Below are positions 1-8,907 of a stretch of DNA of 64,000 nucleotides, piece after piece. This DNA is from Isotricha intestinalis (Eukaryota; Ciliophora; Litostomatea; Vestibuliferida; Isotrichidae). Within the stretch, counting starts at the first letter, position 1; the number at the start of each line of letters is the position of its first letter. The stretch covers positions 32,046 to 96,045 of the forward strand of contig JAJJLU010000341.1 of assembly GCA_023807065.1 (NCBI GenBank), in the 5' to 3' direction. Made by a program: the position numbers and the translations under genes. The notes under the pieces are model-generated. The model did not search any database. It was given only the letters and a program-made list of their open reading frames with translations, and was not told the origin of the DNA.

Positions 1-760
1 TAAAACACTATTAAAAATAATTAATTGGAATTTATTTTTTTTATTCAATTAAAATAAATTTATATAGAATAATATATTGTTATGAAAGACTTATAAAATA
101 TTTTATTATTTCAATATTTGATTTATTAATAATATTCTTATTATATAGTGATAATTATTTTCATAAACAATTATATGAGTAAAAATTTCATGATATTAAT
201 GTTTAGTATAATTGGAGTTTTTTCAAATATATAATAGTTTTCTTTTAAAAATTATTTGTTTATTATCTATTTTATTAGATATATTAGAATATAGCATATG
301 TCATAAAATAAAAAATTAAAAATTTTATATTATTTTGTCAATTTATTAATGTAATGGGTTTTATTATTCAATCTCATTTTTTAATAATGTTTTATTTATA
401 TTGCTTATTCTATATAAAAGCAAATTAATTATTCATTTATGTTTTTTGTTATGTTAGGTATTTTTATTATTGTTCTTTATCTTGGGTTTGTTTTCGTTTA
501 TAATTACTTAATATGTTTCTAATCTTATTGAATGAAAAAAAGAAACAAAAAGAAATAAATAGAAGAATTTAAATTAATAATAATTAGAAAATTATAATTA
601 TTATTAAATTACTAAAGAAAAATATATTTATTTTCATAAAATAAATTAATTAAAATAAATATTAATCTTTATTGCTACATATTTTTAAAATTTCAAAAAT
701 CATATTCATAAAATATAAAAAAAATAAAATATAATAAAAAAAGTAAAAACATAGAATATA
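1..760. other. AT-rich intergenic flank, no gene recognised
   Basis: This stretch is very AT-rich with frequent stops in all frames. Short hydrophobic open stretches occur on the + strand around 355-520, for example an ATG-initiated run of about 27 codons ending near 520. They are too short and too Phe/Leu/Ile-biased to call a gene. I see no telomeric repeat and no tRNA-like fold. It probably holds the 3' flank of the CAP-like gene that ends at 761. Confidence 0.6.
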
Positions 761-1375
761 TTATTTACTAAAAGTTAAATAAGCACAAAATACATTTCCA
801 ACATTAGCAGAAGAAATACCAATAAATTTTAAATCCTTATTTAAAATAGCATGTCTTTTTTTTCCTGAATTTTTTTCAGCATCATCAATAATCATTAACA
901 ATACAGAAATTTCAGGTTCTTTAAGAGCATCTTTAAAATAAGCTTCAATATCACATTTTTCTTTTTTTTGAAGGACTTTTTCTTTAAATATATTAACATC
1001 TTTTAAGCTATTTTCATCTTCAGGACATTCAATAACAATATCATCTTTAAAACTTAATTGATTCATAGGCTGAGTATTTCTTAATTCTTCTGCAGCTTCT
1101 TGAAAAGCTTCTATTCCTCTATGTAAAGCAACTTTTAATTTATGAGAAAATATTAACCTTCCTTTCTCACTTGTTATATATTGAACAGAATTTTCTATCA
1201 CTGATGAAAAGGATGTTGGATTTTCTCTTATTTTATTTATTAATTTAAATACTTTCTTTGTATAGTCACTTAATGGAAATGATGATATTATTGCATTGTT
1301 TGGATCATCGTCGTTTATTATGTTATCTATATTTATCATTTTCTCATTTCCTCCACTTGTACATTGACAACCCAT
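761..1375 (-). CDS. CAP/SCP-like small protein with lipidated N-terminus
   Basis: This 204-residue protein has weak but recognisable CAP (SCP/PR-1) features. Near residues 44-58 there is an 'N-K-I-R-E-N-P-x-S-F' stretch, typical of the first CAP helix in protist proteins. A Gly-Ile-x-Ala-x-x-Glu-Ala helix follows. Near the end comes a 'GIS...F-C-A-Y-L-T-F' strand like the last CAP strands. The start MGCQCTSGG has Gly2 and Thr6, matching an N-myristoylation signal, with Cys3 and Cys5 as possible palmitoylation sites. There is no signal peptide, so it probably sits on the inner face of a membrane rather than being secreted. The classical CAP histidines and glutamates are not evident. The family call is moderate and the lipidation is inferred from the sequence. 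Confidence 0.55.
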   Translation of the reverse strand: MGCQCTSGGNEKMINIDNIINDDDPNNAIISSFPLSDYTKKVFKLINKIRENPTSFSSVIENSVQYITSEKGRLIFSHKLKVALHRGIEAFQEAAEELRNTQPMNQLSFKDDIVIECPEDENSLKDVNIFKEKVLQKKEKCDIEAYFKDALKEPEISVLLMIIDDAEKNSGKKRHAILNKDLKFIGISSANVGNVFCAYLTFSK

Positions 1376-1465
1376 TTTTTCTTTTTTTTTTTAGTTTTTT
1401 TTTTTATTTTTATAAAAATTATTTTTATTTTATTTTATTTTGTTTTTATTTATATTAAAAGATTT

Positions 1466-3184
1466 TTAATAACTTCCTATTGTTATGAAATTTATAGTTC
1501 CTAAATTATCACCTACAACTATTATATTTTGTTCCTGGATTATATCTAATTTAATTATTGATTCTGTGGAAAGTCTCTTTGCATAAGTTATTTCATATGT
1601 TTTTGAATTTAATATTAATAATGTTCCTGATTCAAGTCCTAATACTATATAATTATTTTTATTTAAATATAATAAACATTTTATTGAATTTTGATATCCT
1701 ATTGATAAATAATTGGAAGATTTATTCTTGAAATTGATTTTGTCAGTTAATTCTATTAATTTTGTATAACTTTCTACCTCTCCTTTTTCAATGTTACTAT
1801 AAACAATAATATTTTTAAAACATGAAAATAAAACATTATCACATAAATAAGAACAAAAAATACTTTCTTCATAATTTATCATAAAATAAAAACTAATCGC
1901 AACTTCGCTTTTTTCTTGATTAATTTTATAATGATAAATTAAAACAATTCTGGAATTACTTATAATAAATAATTTTCCTAAATTTTCATTTATTTTTAAT
2001 TCTTTGATAATTCCTTTTCCTTCCATTCTTTTTTTAGCAGAAGCATTTAAAGAAATTAAAGGATCTGAAGTTTGAAGTTCTAAATCAAATTTAATAACCA
2101 TAATTTTATTTTCATAACTTGAAATAAAAGTATATTCATCTAAAGAAACAAAAGATGAAATTCTATCATTTAAATATTTAAATTTTATACCTTCAGTAAT
2201 AGCAATTAATTGAGAAGAAGTCTTTCTAATATTTTCAATATAATTAATATTAAACAATTGGACTGTTCCATTTTCAAAACCAATTAAAATTTTATTTACT
2301 GTTTTATTAATAGAAATTTTACTTATTCTGACATCAAAATTTTTAAAAATTTTTTGAGTGAAATATGCTTTGTCATTTGTATCAAATTGCCTTTGATAAA
2401 TAACAACTTTACTTAAAACTTCCGATTCTATAATTGACCAAAATTTACCTATAACAGATAAAATAGAATTATCTGAATAACCTAAAATTAATAATCCTGA
2501 TTCATTTTCAAAATATAAATCACTTAAATTAAAACCTTTTCTAACTGCTTCTTCATTTATTACTCCTGAAGATGATTTCGCATTAAATTGGAAATTTATT
2601 TCAAAAATATTTTTTTTTATATATTTTGTTAATTTTGAAAAATTTCCACACATTTCGAAATTAAAGAATGTTTTACTTAAAGGACAATTTAATATATCAT
2701 TTCTAATTGATAAATAATTTAATATACTTTGAATTTTTTCTTTTATTTCATTTTCTGTTAATTTAAAAAATATATTTTGTTCTAATCTTAGAATTGGAGG
2801 TAAAAAAGTAAATTTTAAAGCTTTTAAATTCAAAATATAATCTTTTAAATCATTTAATGATGTTTCTCTTAAATATTTATCATTTTCAAAACAAACTTCA
2901 AAATTAAAATTCTTATTATTCATATTAAACTCTTTTAATTTAAAATATATTATATTTCCCTTATTATTATTGTCGTCATTTTTTAATTTTTCTAATTCAT
3001 CATTTTTACTTTCATCTTTTAAATTTTTTTCAATTATATTTTCATTATCATTCTCAATGTTATAATCTTTATTCATAAAATTAGTTTTATTGTCAATTTC
3101 TTTTAATTTATTTTCATATTCTTCAATATCATCATCATCATCATCATCATTATCATCAAAATCATTAAATTTAATATTATCCAT
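1466..3184 (-). CDS. PX-like and WD40-like beta-propeller protein
   Basis: The protein has 572 residues from the Met at 3184. The frame stays open to 3322 without another plausible start, and that extension is hydrophobic and overlaps the promoter of the next gene. The start chosen here precedes an Asp run (about residues 10-17) and an acidic linker. Residues about 80-165 look like the C-terminal half of a PX phosphoinositide-binding domain, with an 'F-L-P-P' turn, then a helix ending 'L-N-Y-L' and a 'C-P-L-S-K-T-F' segment. Residues about 225-572 contain repeated strands such as 'GFENGTVQLFN', 'GLESGTLLILN' and 'VGDNLGTINFI', characteristic of WD40 blades. A role in endosomal membrane traffic is inferred only from this layout. 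It is head-to-head with clathrin light chain, 56 bp apart. Confidence 0.6.
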   Translation of the reverse strand: MDNIKFNDFDDNDDDDDDDIEEYENKLKEIDNKTNFMNKDYNIENDNENIIEKNLKDESKNDELEKLKNDDNNNKGNIIYFKLKEFNMNNKNFNFEVCFENDKYLRETSLNDLKDYILNLKALKFTFLPPILRLEQNIFFKLTENEIKEKIQSILNYLSIRNDILNCPLSKTFFNFEMCGNFSKLTKYIKKNIFEINFQFNAKSSSGVINEEAVRKGFNLSDLYFENESGLLILGYSDNSILSVIGKFWSIIESEVLSKVVIYQRQFDTNDKAYFTQKIFKNFDVRISKISINKTVNKILIGFENGTVQLFNINYIENIRKTSSQLIAITEGIKFKYLNDRISSFVSLDEYTFISSYENKIMVIKFDLELQTSDPLISLNASAKKRMEGKGIIKELKINENLGKLFIISNSRIVLIYHYKINQEKSEVAISFYFMINYEESIFCSYLCDNVLFSCFKNIIVYSNIEKGEVESYTKLIELTDKINFKNKSSNYLSIGYQNSIKCLLYLNKNNYIVLGLESGTLLILNSKTYEITYAKRLSTESIIKLDIIQEQNIIVVGDNLGTINFITIGSY

Positions 3185-3240
3185 TAAAATAAAAAAATAA
3201 AAAAAGTCTAAAAGAAAAAAAAACATTAAAAAAATAAAAA

Positions 3241-3852
3241 ATGGAATTTGAACAAGTGCAAGATAGCACAGTTCCAGAATCAAATTTTGAAATGCCTCAA
3301 TCAGAAAATAATATGGAATCAATTCAAAATTCAGATTTAAATCAAAATTTTAATTTTGAAGAAATGAATAATGGAAATAATATGAATAATTTAAATGATA
3401 TGAATAATTACAATGATATGAATATAGGAAATGCAAATATGGATTTCAATAATATGATGAATGTTCCAATTGATGAAGAAGAACAAAAAAGATTAGAAGA
3501 AAGAGAAAAAGAACAAATGGAAAGAAGGAAAAAAATAGAAGAAAAAATAAATTTTGAATTAAAAGAAAAAGAAAAATTAAGAGAGAAAGCAAGTGAATAT
3601 TTAAATAATTTTATGAATGAAAGAAGTGAAAAAATTGCTTTGAAAAGAAAAGAAAATGAAAATAAAGAATCAGAATTATTAAATAATAAAAAATTATTAA
3701 AAGAAGGTAAATTAAATCCTTGGGAAGCTGTTACTGAAAATATTGCTATGAAAGATTCTGAGTATAAAGGAAGTAGAGATGTTAGTAGAATGAGAGAAGT
3801 TATTATTAATAGAAAAAATGATATTAAAGAAAATGGAAATCAAATAAATTAA
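3241..3852 (+). CDS. Clathrin light chain
   Basis: This 203-residue protein is a clathrin light chain, the regulatory subunit bound along clathrin heavy-chain legs in coated vesicles. The N-terminal 75 residues are disordered, rich in Asn, Met and Asp. A charged helix follows (about residues 80-155, rich in Glu-Lys-Arg), corresponding to the heavy-chain-binding helix. The C-terminal block carries the family signature: 'P-W-E-A-V' (as W-E-x-V in animals and yeast), then 'S-R-D-V-S-R-M-R-E-V-I-I-N', equivalent to the conserved K-D-V-S-R-M-R-S-V-L. Length and order match the family. No EF-hand-like segment is evident. The start lies directly after an A-run, as for other genes here. Its promoter region is shared with the divergent PX/WD40-like gene. 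Confidence 0.9.
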   Translation: MEFEQVQDSTVPESNFEMPQSENNMESIQNSDLNQNFNFEEMNNGNNMNNLNDMNNYNDMNIGNANMDFNNMMNVPIDEEEQKRLEEREKEQMERRKKIEEKINFELKEKEKLREKASEYLNNFMNERSEKIALKRKENENKESELLNNKKLLKEGKLNPWEAVTENIAMKDSEYKGSRDVSRMREVIINRKNDIKENGNQIN

Positions 3853-4037
3853 TTCTAAAATAATTATATTTAAATATCAATGGGAATATTAAAAAAAAAG
3901 AAATCATCATATAATTTAATTTTTTTATTACTTTTATTTAAAATGTGTTGATTTTTTTTATTTCTTATTTAAAAAATAAATAAAAAAAATAATAAAATAT
4001 TTTATTAAATAATAAAAACAATAAAAAAATAATTAAA

Positions 4038-5501
4038 TTAAAAATCATTTCCTTGCATAGGATCTTCAAAAGCAAAACTTAATGGATTATCTTTTGGAAT
4101 TTGTTGATTATCATTATTATTATTATTATTAATATTTTCATCTAAATCAACACTTCTAGCTTTATTTTCACTTTCAATAAATTCATCTTGTTTACTTTCG
4201 CCTAAATCATAATAATTTTCATTCATATTTTTGATATCAGCAATAATAAAATTATTAATAGATTTCATAATCATTTTTAAACCATTATTACTAAAAGTAA
4301 TTTCATTATTAATAAAATCAATAGGTAATTCAATAACTTCAATAGAATCTAATTTAAAACAATATATTTTTGAATTTTCAGTGCAAATAAACAATAAATG
4401 TTGTCTTGGAGCCCAATTAAAATCAGATATTTTCTTTTTTTGAATAATAACTGTATGTAAATTTAAATTATATAAATCCCAAATAAATATTGTATTATCT
4501 ATATCATCTGTTAAACTTGCAATAAAATTACTATCATAACTAAATTGAAATTTCCTAATTCCAATTTTAGGATTTTCATCTATAACATTTGGAACAATAT
4601 TGTCTAATTTAATTGGAGGTTGAATATTAATAAATTTAGTTTTATTATCTGTATTAGGAATATCAATTTCTTTGAAATAATTAACATTTTCATTTTTTAA
4701 TATATTAACACATTCAAAATCTATAGTATTTGTAAATGAAATACTATTATAAACCTTTAAACTTTTATCATAACAACCTAAACAAATATATCTTCCATTA
4801 GGACTTAATTTTAATTTTTTCACTCCTAATTTAAATTGATAAGGTTCAATAATATTAATTAAATCTCCTGTAGGAAGATAAATTAAAACTTTACATAAAT
4901 CAATAGAATCAACAATTAAAATATATGAATTATCAAAAGACCAATTTAAATCTTGTAAATCTTCACTATTACATTCAAATTTATTTAATAAATTCCAATT
5001 ATTTTGTAAAACATAAATTCCAATAATATCTTTAGCATCTTTAACCTCAGCTAAAGCCATAAAATTACCATTTGAAGTAAAAGATAAACCTTTAGTAGAA
5101 TATTTAGGCATTGAAATTACATAAGTAGATTTATCTAATAAAGACCAAATTGTTAATTTAACATTATAATGACAAATTGAAATAATATGTCTTGAATCAG
5201 GAGTAAATCTTGCATAATTCATTCCTGCTAATCCTTCATCTATTCTACATATCCATTTTGGTTTTTTTATATTTTTTATTTCACACAGATTTCTTTTGAA
5301 TAATCCTATTAATATTAATTGAGAATCTTCTGACCATTCAATTTTTTCTACAAAATCACAAAATGTATATTTTTGAATTTGCTTCATTGTTGATAAACTA
5401 TATATTATTATTTCTATTCCTTTACTTATTGCAAAATAGTTGTTATCTGGGGAAAATACTGCTTCACCTGAATATTTTAAAGAATTTGAAAATGATAACA
5501 T
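4038..5501 (-). CDS. WRAP73: WRAP73 (WDR8) WD40 centriolar/spindle-pole protein
   Basis: This 487-residue WD40 protein aligns along nearly its whole length with WRAP73/WDR8. Recognisable family stretches are 'F-S-P-D' near residue 17, 'I-E-W-S-E-D-S', 'W-I-C-R-I-D-E-G-L-A-G', 'F-T-P-D-S-R-H-I', 'T-I-W-S-L', 'G-N-F-M-A-L-A-E' followed by 'D', 'L-N-W-S' and 'L-S-P-N-G-R-Y'. In animals and fungi WRAP73 works with SSX2IP/Msd1 at centriolar satellites or spindle poles to anchor microtubules and set spindle and cilium assembly. The C-terminal 50 residues are acidic with an Asn run and lie outside the propeller. It converges with the clathrin light chain gene, 185 bp apart. Presence of this gene argues for centrioles or a spindle-pole body. 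Confidence 0.88.
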   Translation of the reverse strand: MLSFSNSLKYSGEAVFSPDNNYFAISKGIEIIIYSLSTMKQIQKYTFCDFVEKIEWSEDSQLILIGLFKRNLCEIKNIKKPKWICRIDEGLAGMNYARFTPDSRHIISICHYNVKLTIWSLLDKSTYVISMPKYSTKGLSFTSNGNFMALAEVKDAKDIIGIYVLQNNWNLLNKFECNSEDLQDLNWSFDNSYILIVDSIDLCKVLIYLPTGDLINIIEPYQFKLGVKKLKLSPNGRYICLGCYDKSLKVYNSISFTNTIDFECVNILKNENVNYFKEIDIPNTDNKTKFINIQPPIKLDNIVPNVIDENPKIGIRKFQFSYDSNFIASLTDDIDNTIFIWDLYNLNLHTVIIQKKKISDFNWAPRQHLLFICTENSKIYCFKLDSIEVIELPIDFINNEITFSNNGLKMIMKSINNFIIADIKNMNENYYDLGESKQDEFIESENKARSVDLDENINNNNNNDNQQIPKDNPLSFAFEDPMQGNDF

Positions 5502-5786
5502 TTTTTTAAAAAGTTATTTTATTTTTTTATTTTTATAATTATTTGAAATATAACTTTTTTCATATAAATCCTAAAAACCTCTGAGACAAATCTTTTCATA
5601 ACCTAAATAATTCAAATAAATTAAAACAGACAAAATTTAAAAAACCTAATACAAAAAAAAACCTTTATATTATATTCATTTTCCTAAATAAATACAAATA
5701 ATATCATATATATATATATGTAAAAATCAAAGAAAAAAATTCATAAAATAATAAAGAAAAAAAATAAAAAAAATTAACAAAAAAAA
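5502..5786. promoter_or_regulatory. Divergent promoter region, WRAP73 / Myb
   Basis: A 285-bp region lies between two divergent gene starts. It contains a short (TA)n tract around 5706-5720 and A-rich sequence running into the Myb start. No transcription factor site can be named. Confidence 0.35.
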
Positions 5787-7184
5787 ATGAGCATTCCTCA
5801 AAAACAAGAAACTGAAACCGGATGTATTCAAAAGAAAGGAAAATGGTCTAGAGAAGAAGATGAATTACTATCATCCTTAGTGAAAATATTTAATTACAAA
5901 AATTGGAAAAACATATCTCAAAACATACCAGGAAGAACAGCAATTCAATGTTTACATAGATGGACAAAAATACTTCAACCAGGATTAGTGAAAGGTCCAT
6001 GGACAGCGCAAGAAGATGCAAAATTATATGAATGGGTTAAAAAACAAGGTCCTACAAAATGGACTTTATGCTCAGAAATTATTCCTGGAAGAAGTGGGAA
6101 ACAATGCAGAGAACATTGGAATAATAGTTTAAATCCTGATGTTAAAAAAGGTTTATGGACCAGTGAAGAAGACTTTTTAATCATGATCTTTTATAAAAAA
6201 TATGATGGAAGTTGGAAAAAAATTATTCCTATTTTTAAAAATAGAACTGAAAATTCTATTAAAAATCGATTCTTTTCACAATTAAGAAAAATTGCTTCTA
6301 GTTTTATTCATTCTAAAGAAAAAAAATTTTCGGCTAAAATTAAATTAGATCAGTTAATTAAATATTTAGATATTGCTTCAAAGAAAGCTAAAGAAAAATT
6401 TCTTAAAGATAAACCAATGACTGAAGAACAATTAGAACTTTTTATTGAAGAAGTTGATCAAAAGTTAATTAAATCTTCTCAAAAAAATAATTATTTAAGT
6501 TTAAATCATGATTTAACTAATCAATCACCTTTAAATTTTATTGGGAGAAATAATCATTGTGATGATAATAATAAAAGTGATTATAAAATAAATAATAATA
6601 ATTTAAATATTAATAATAATTCTATTAATCACAATACAATTTTAATAAATAATGGTAAAAATAATCGTAAAAATAATGTTAATAGTTCATTTGGAAATAA
6701 TTTAAAAAATAATAAAAGCTTTGAGAATAATAAGAATTTAAATTCATCAAATTCTAAAGAACAAAATAATGAAGATAATAAATATGATAATTATGATCTT
6801 GAAGCTTTACAAAAAGAAATTTATGAAAAATGTGATAATCATCAACAAATGATTAATTTAGAAAATGATGCTTATGAAGATAATAAATTAAATCCTATTT
6901 CAATCCCTGATAATTTTATAGAAAATAATCCAAATATGGTTCCAACTCCAAATAATTCTAATTCAATGTATCCTTTTTTTTCAAAAACAAATAATGCTTT
7001 TAATATTATAAATAGTGATATTAATTCCTATTATAATAAGGTAAATGATAATAGTTTAAGTCAAAGTGATATGAAATATAAAAATATAATGGATACTTTA
7101 GTTGAATTAGAACATAAAGTTCAAGAAACTCAAAAAGCTCTTAAATCTAAAATAAATTCTGTTAATTATAGTAATTTAAAGTAA
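5787..7184 (+). CDS. Three-repeat (R1R2R3) Myb DNA-binding protein
   Basis: This 465-residue protein has three consecutive Myb repeats, so it is a c-Myb/3R-Myb type nuclear transcription factor. Repeat 1 spans about 18-68 (Trp20, Trp40, Trp59), repeat 2 about 70-120 (Trp72, Trp92, Trp111) and repeat 3 about 122-170 (Trp124, Trp143). The third aromatic of repeat 3 is Phe162 instead of Trp. Recognition-helix motifs 'Q-C-L-H-R-W', 'Q-C-R-E-H-W-N-N' and 'S-I-K-N-R-F' are intact. Repeat 2 carries the typical 'L-N-P-D-V-K-K-G-x-W-T-x-E-E-D' junction to repeat 3. The rest is a disordered Asn-rich tail with a short C-terminal coiled-coil-like helix (about 430-455). In other eukaryotes 3R-Mybs often control cell-cycle genes; that role here is inferred. 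Confidence 0.92.
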   Translation: MSIPQKQETETGCIQKKGKWSREEDELLSSLVKIFNYKNWKNISQNIPGRTAIQCLHRWTKILQPGLVKGPWTAQEDAKLYEWVKKQGPTKWTLCSEIIPGRSGKQCREHWNNSLNPDVKKGLWTSEEDFLIMIFYKKYDGSWKKIIPIFKNRTENSIKNRFFSQLRKIASSFIHSKEKKFSAKIKLDQLIKYLDIASKKAKEKFLKDKPMTEEQLELFIEEVDQKLIKSSQKNNYLSLNHDLTNQSPLNFIGRNNHCDDNNKSDYKINNNNLNINNNSINHNTILINNGKNNRKNNVNSSFGNNLKNNKSFENNKNLNSSNSKEQNNEDNKYDNYDLEALQKEIYEKCDNHQQMINLENDAYEDNKLNPISIPDNFIENNPNMVPTPNNSNSMYPFFSKTNNAFNIINSDINSYYNKVNDNSLSQSDMKYKNIMDTLVELEHKVQETQKALKSKINSVNYSNLK

Positions 7185-7733
7185 AAGGAAACAAATTTTT
7201 TTTATAGAGAAAAAAATTTGTTCGAAAAAAAAAACATTAAATATATATATTTTAAAAAAAAGAATAAAAAGTTAAACAATTATTCGGTTTTTGTCTCTCT
7301 ATAAAGTTATTATATATGATTTTATTTATTATACTTCTTTTTTATATATTAAAGAACTACTCAGATATAAATTAATTTTTCATTTTTATTTTTTTTTCTG
7401 CTTCATTAATCTTCAAATATTTTCATTAATTTTTACTTTTATGAATAATCTTTTGAATATTAAAACATAAAACATGATATAATTAAATTTGCTATATTTA
7501 ATTTTTTAATTAATATTGAGTAGATTTATTAGAAGAAAAAAATATAATGATTTTTTCATCTTGGATCTTATTTTTTTGAAAATAATTTCATTAAAAAATG
7601 CTTTTAAAAATAAAATTTTCATTCCAAGTTTATTTTATAAAAAATTGATTGATAATTTTCAAAAACTTTAAAAAAAAATTTTAAATAAACAAAAATCCAA
7701 AAAAAAAAAATTAAAAACAATAAACAACTCTAT
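7185..7733. other. Intergenic region with possible coding remnant
   Basis: This 549-bp stretch lies between the 3' ends of two convergent genes. The first 100 bp is poly-A/poly-T rich and could carry both 3' ends. On the - strand, roughly 7390-7650, one frame reads as short Lys/Glu/Asn-rich segments broken by stops, weakly resembling decayed coding sequence. No domain can be recognised. Confidence 0.3.
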
Positions 7734-8285
7734 TTAACCTATAACCCAAGGTTTAGGTTGATCTTGTTGAGTTAAATTAGTATTAATTTCATTTCCATTA
7801 TTCCCACTCATAGCATTATTAACATTAGTTTGATAAACTTTACTAGATTCAATCATAGTCATAGGATTAATATTACTATTCATATTAGGATTAATAGAAT
7901 AATTATTAACGTTTGTATTACCGACATAACTTTCTTTTTTCAAACCAAATAAAACAGAATATAATAAAGGTAATTTTCTACTTGAAGAATCTTCAACAAT
8001 ATTTAATTCTTTTGATAAAAAATTTCTATCAAAAGCTTCATTAGGTTGTCCACTTTCAGCTAAAAAAACACTATTTGTATGTAAATAATTATTATATATT
8101 AAATATTCTCTTATTAACTCATTTATTATTAAATTTTCATCTGTTAATTTTGGCTTTGGTTTATCATCTGATGACTCTATTGCCTCAAATATTGATTGTC
8201 TCATTAATGCTCTTATTTGATTTAATACTCCTCTTTCTTCTAGTGTTTCTTTTAAAGCATCTTTTAATTCATTCACATTTGTCAT
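7734..8285 (-). CDS. CEP20: CEP20/FOR20 (FOPNL) centrosomal LisH protein
   Basis: This 183-residue protein matches CEP20 (FOR20, FOPNL), a small protein of centriolar satellites and basal bodies needed for ciliogenesis and basal-body docking. The N-terminus 'V-N-E-L-K-D-A-L-K-E-T-L-E-E-R-G-V-L' parallels the family opening. A LisH dimerisation motif follows: 'E-N-L-I-I-N-E-L-I-R-E-Y-L' (about 51-63), then 'S-V-F-L-A-E-S-G-Q-P' (about 74-83) and 'D-R-x-F-L-x-x-E-L' (about 87-95). 'P-L-L-Y-S-V-L-F-G-L' near 108 closes the conserved part. The tail is Asn-rich and divergent. Length agrees with the family (about 174 in human). Together with WRAP73 about 2 kb away it supports a ciliated or flagellated organism. 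Confidence 0.9.
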   Translation of the reverse strand: MTNVNELKDALKETLEERGVLNQIRALMRQSIFEAIESSDDKPKPKLTDENLIINELIREYLIYNNYLHTNSVFLAESGQPNEAFDRNFLSKELNIVEDSSSRKLPLLYSVLFGLKKESYVGNTNVNNYSINPNMNSNINPMTMIESSKVYQTNVNNAMSGNNGNEINTNLTQQDQPKPWVIG

Positions 8286-8376
8286 TTTTTAAATATTAAA
8301 TTTAATTATAAAATGAAAGATTATTTTTTTATTTTAAAATATATATTCTTTAAATTATTATATTTATCTTTATTTT

Positions 8377-8667
8377 TTATTTATTCTCAAAAAGATAATA
8401 AACATTTTTAAGGGAATTATCAATTATTTCAATATGTTTTTCATCATTTTTTAATTGCTTCAAGTTTTTCTATAAGATAATTTCTATGACAGGAGTATAT
8501 TGAATTTCTTTTAAGAAGAGAGAATCAAAGAACCAATACTTGTATAGGTTTAGATAAATTAATTAAATTAATAAACTTTAAAACCTTATCAGATAATTAT
8601 TATAACAGACATAAATACTATGAAAGTGATAATAAAAAAAGAATTTTCATGAAAAAAAAACAGATTT
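8377..8667. pseudogene. Possible decayed coding remnant
   Basis: Within the 622-bp gap between two genes (8286-8907) lie two coding-like stretches. On the - strand, about 8377-8470 reads as some 30 open codons with charged composition (including K-N-D-E-K-H-I-E) ending in TAA; a TAG precedes it, with further open sequence upstream. On the + strand, about 8490-8667 is open for roughly 55 codons without a good start. Both exceed what frequent stops in such AT-rich DNA would usually allow, but neither shows a domain. The true strand is undecided. The rest of the gap looks like ordinary AT-rich spacer. Confidence 0.3.
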
Positions 8668-8907
8668 AAAGAATTAAATAATTGAATTTGTACTCCACAG
8701 AAAAGGAAAAAATAAAATAATAAATTTTAATTCATAAAATATCTTGATTTTATAATTTAATTAATAGTGTATGTAAATTTTTATTATTTAAACAAATAAT
8801 TAATATAATTATAAATAGAATAATTTAATTCATTATTATTATAATTGTGTTTTTAACTTAGGAAAAAAAAAATTAAAATAATTTATTTAATAACATAAAG
8901 AATAAAT

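Noticed and set aside
3185..3322. Hydrophobic N-terminal extension of the PX/WD40-like frame, resembling a signal anchor
   Set aside because: It overlaps the intergenic region and the first 80 bp of the clathrin light chain gene, and the acidic protein has a good ATG at 3184. The extension is the antisense of A-rich leader and coding sequence.
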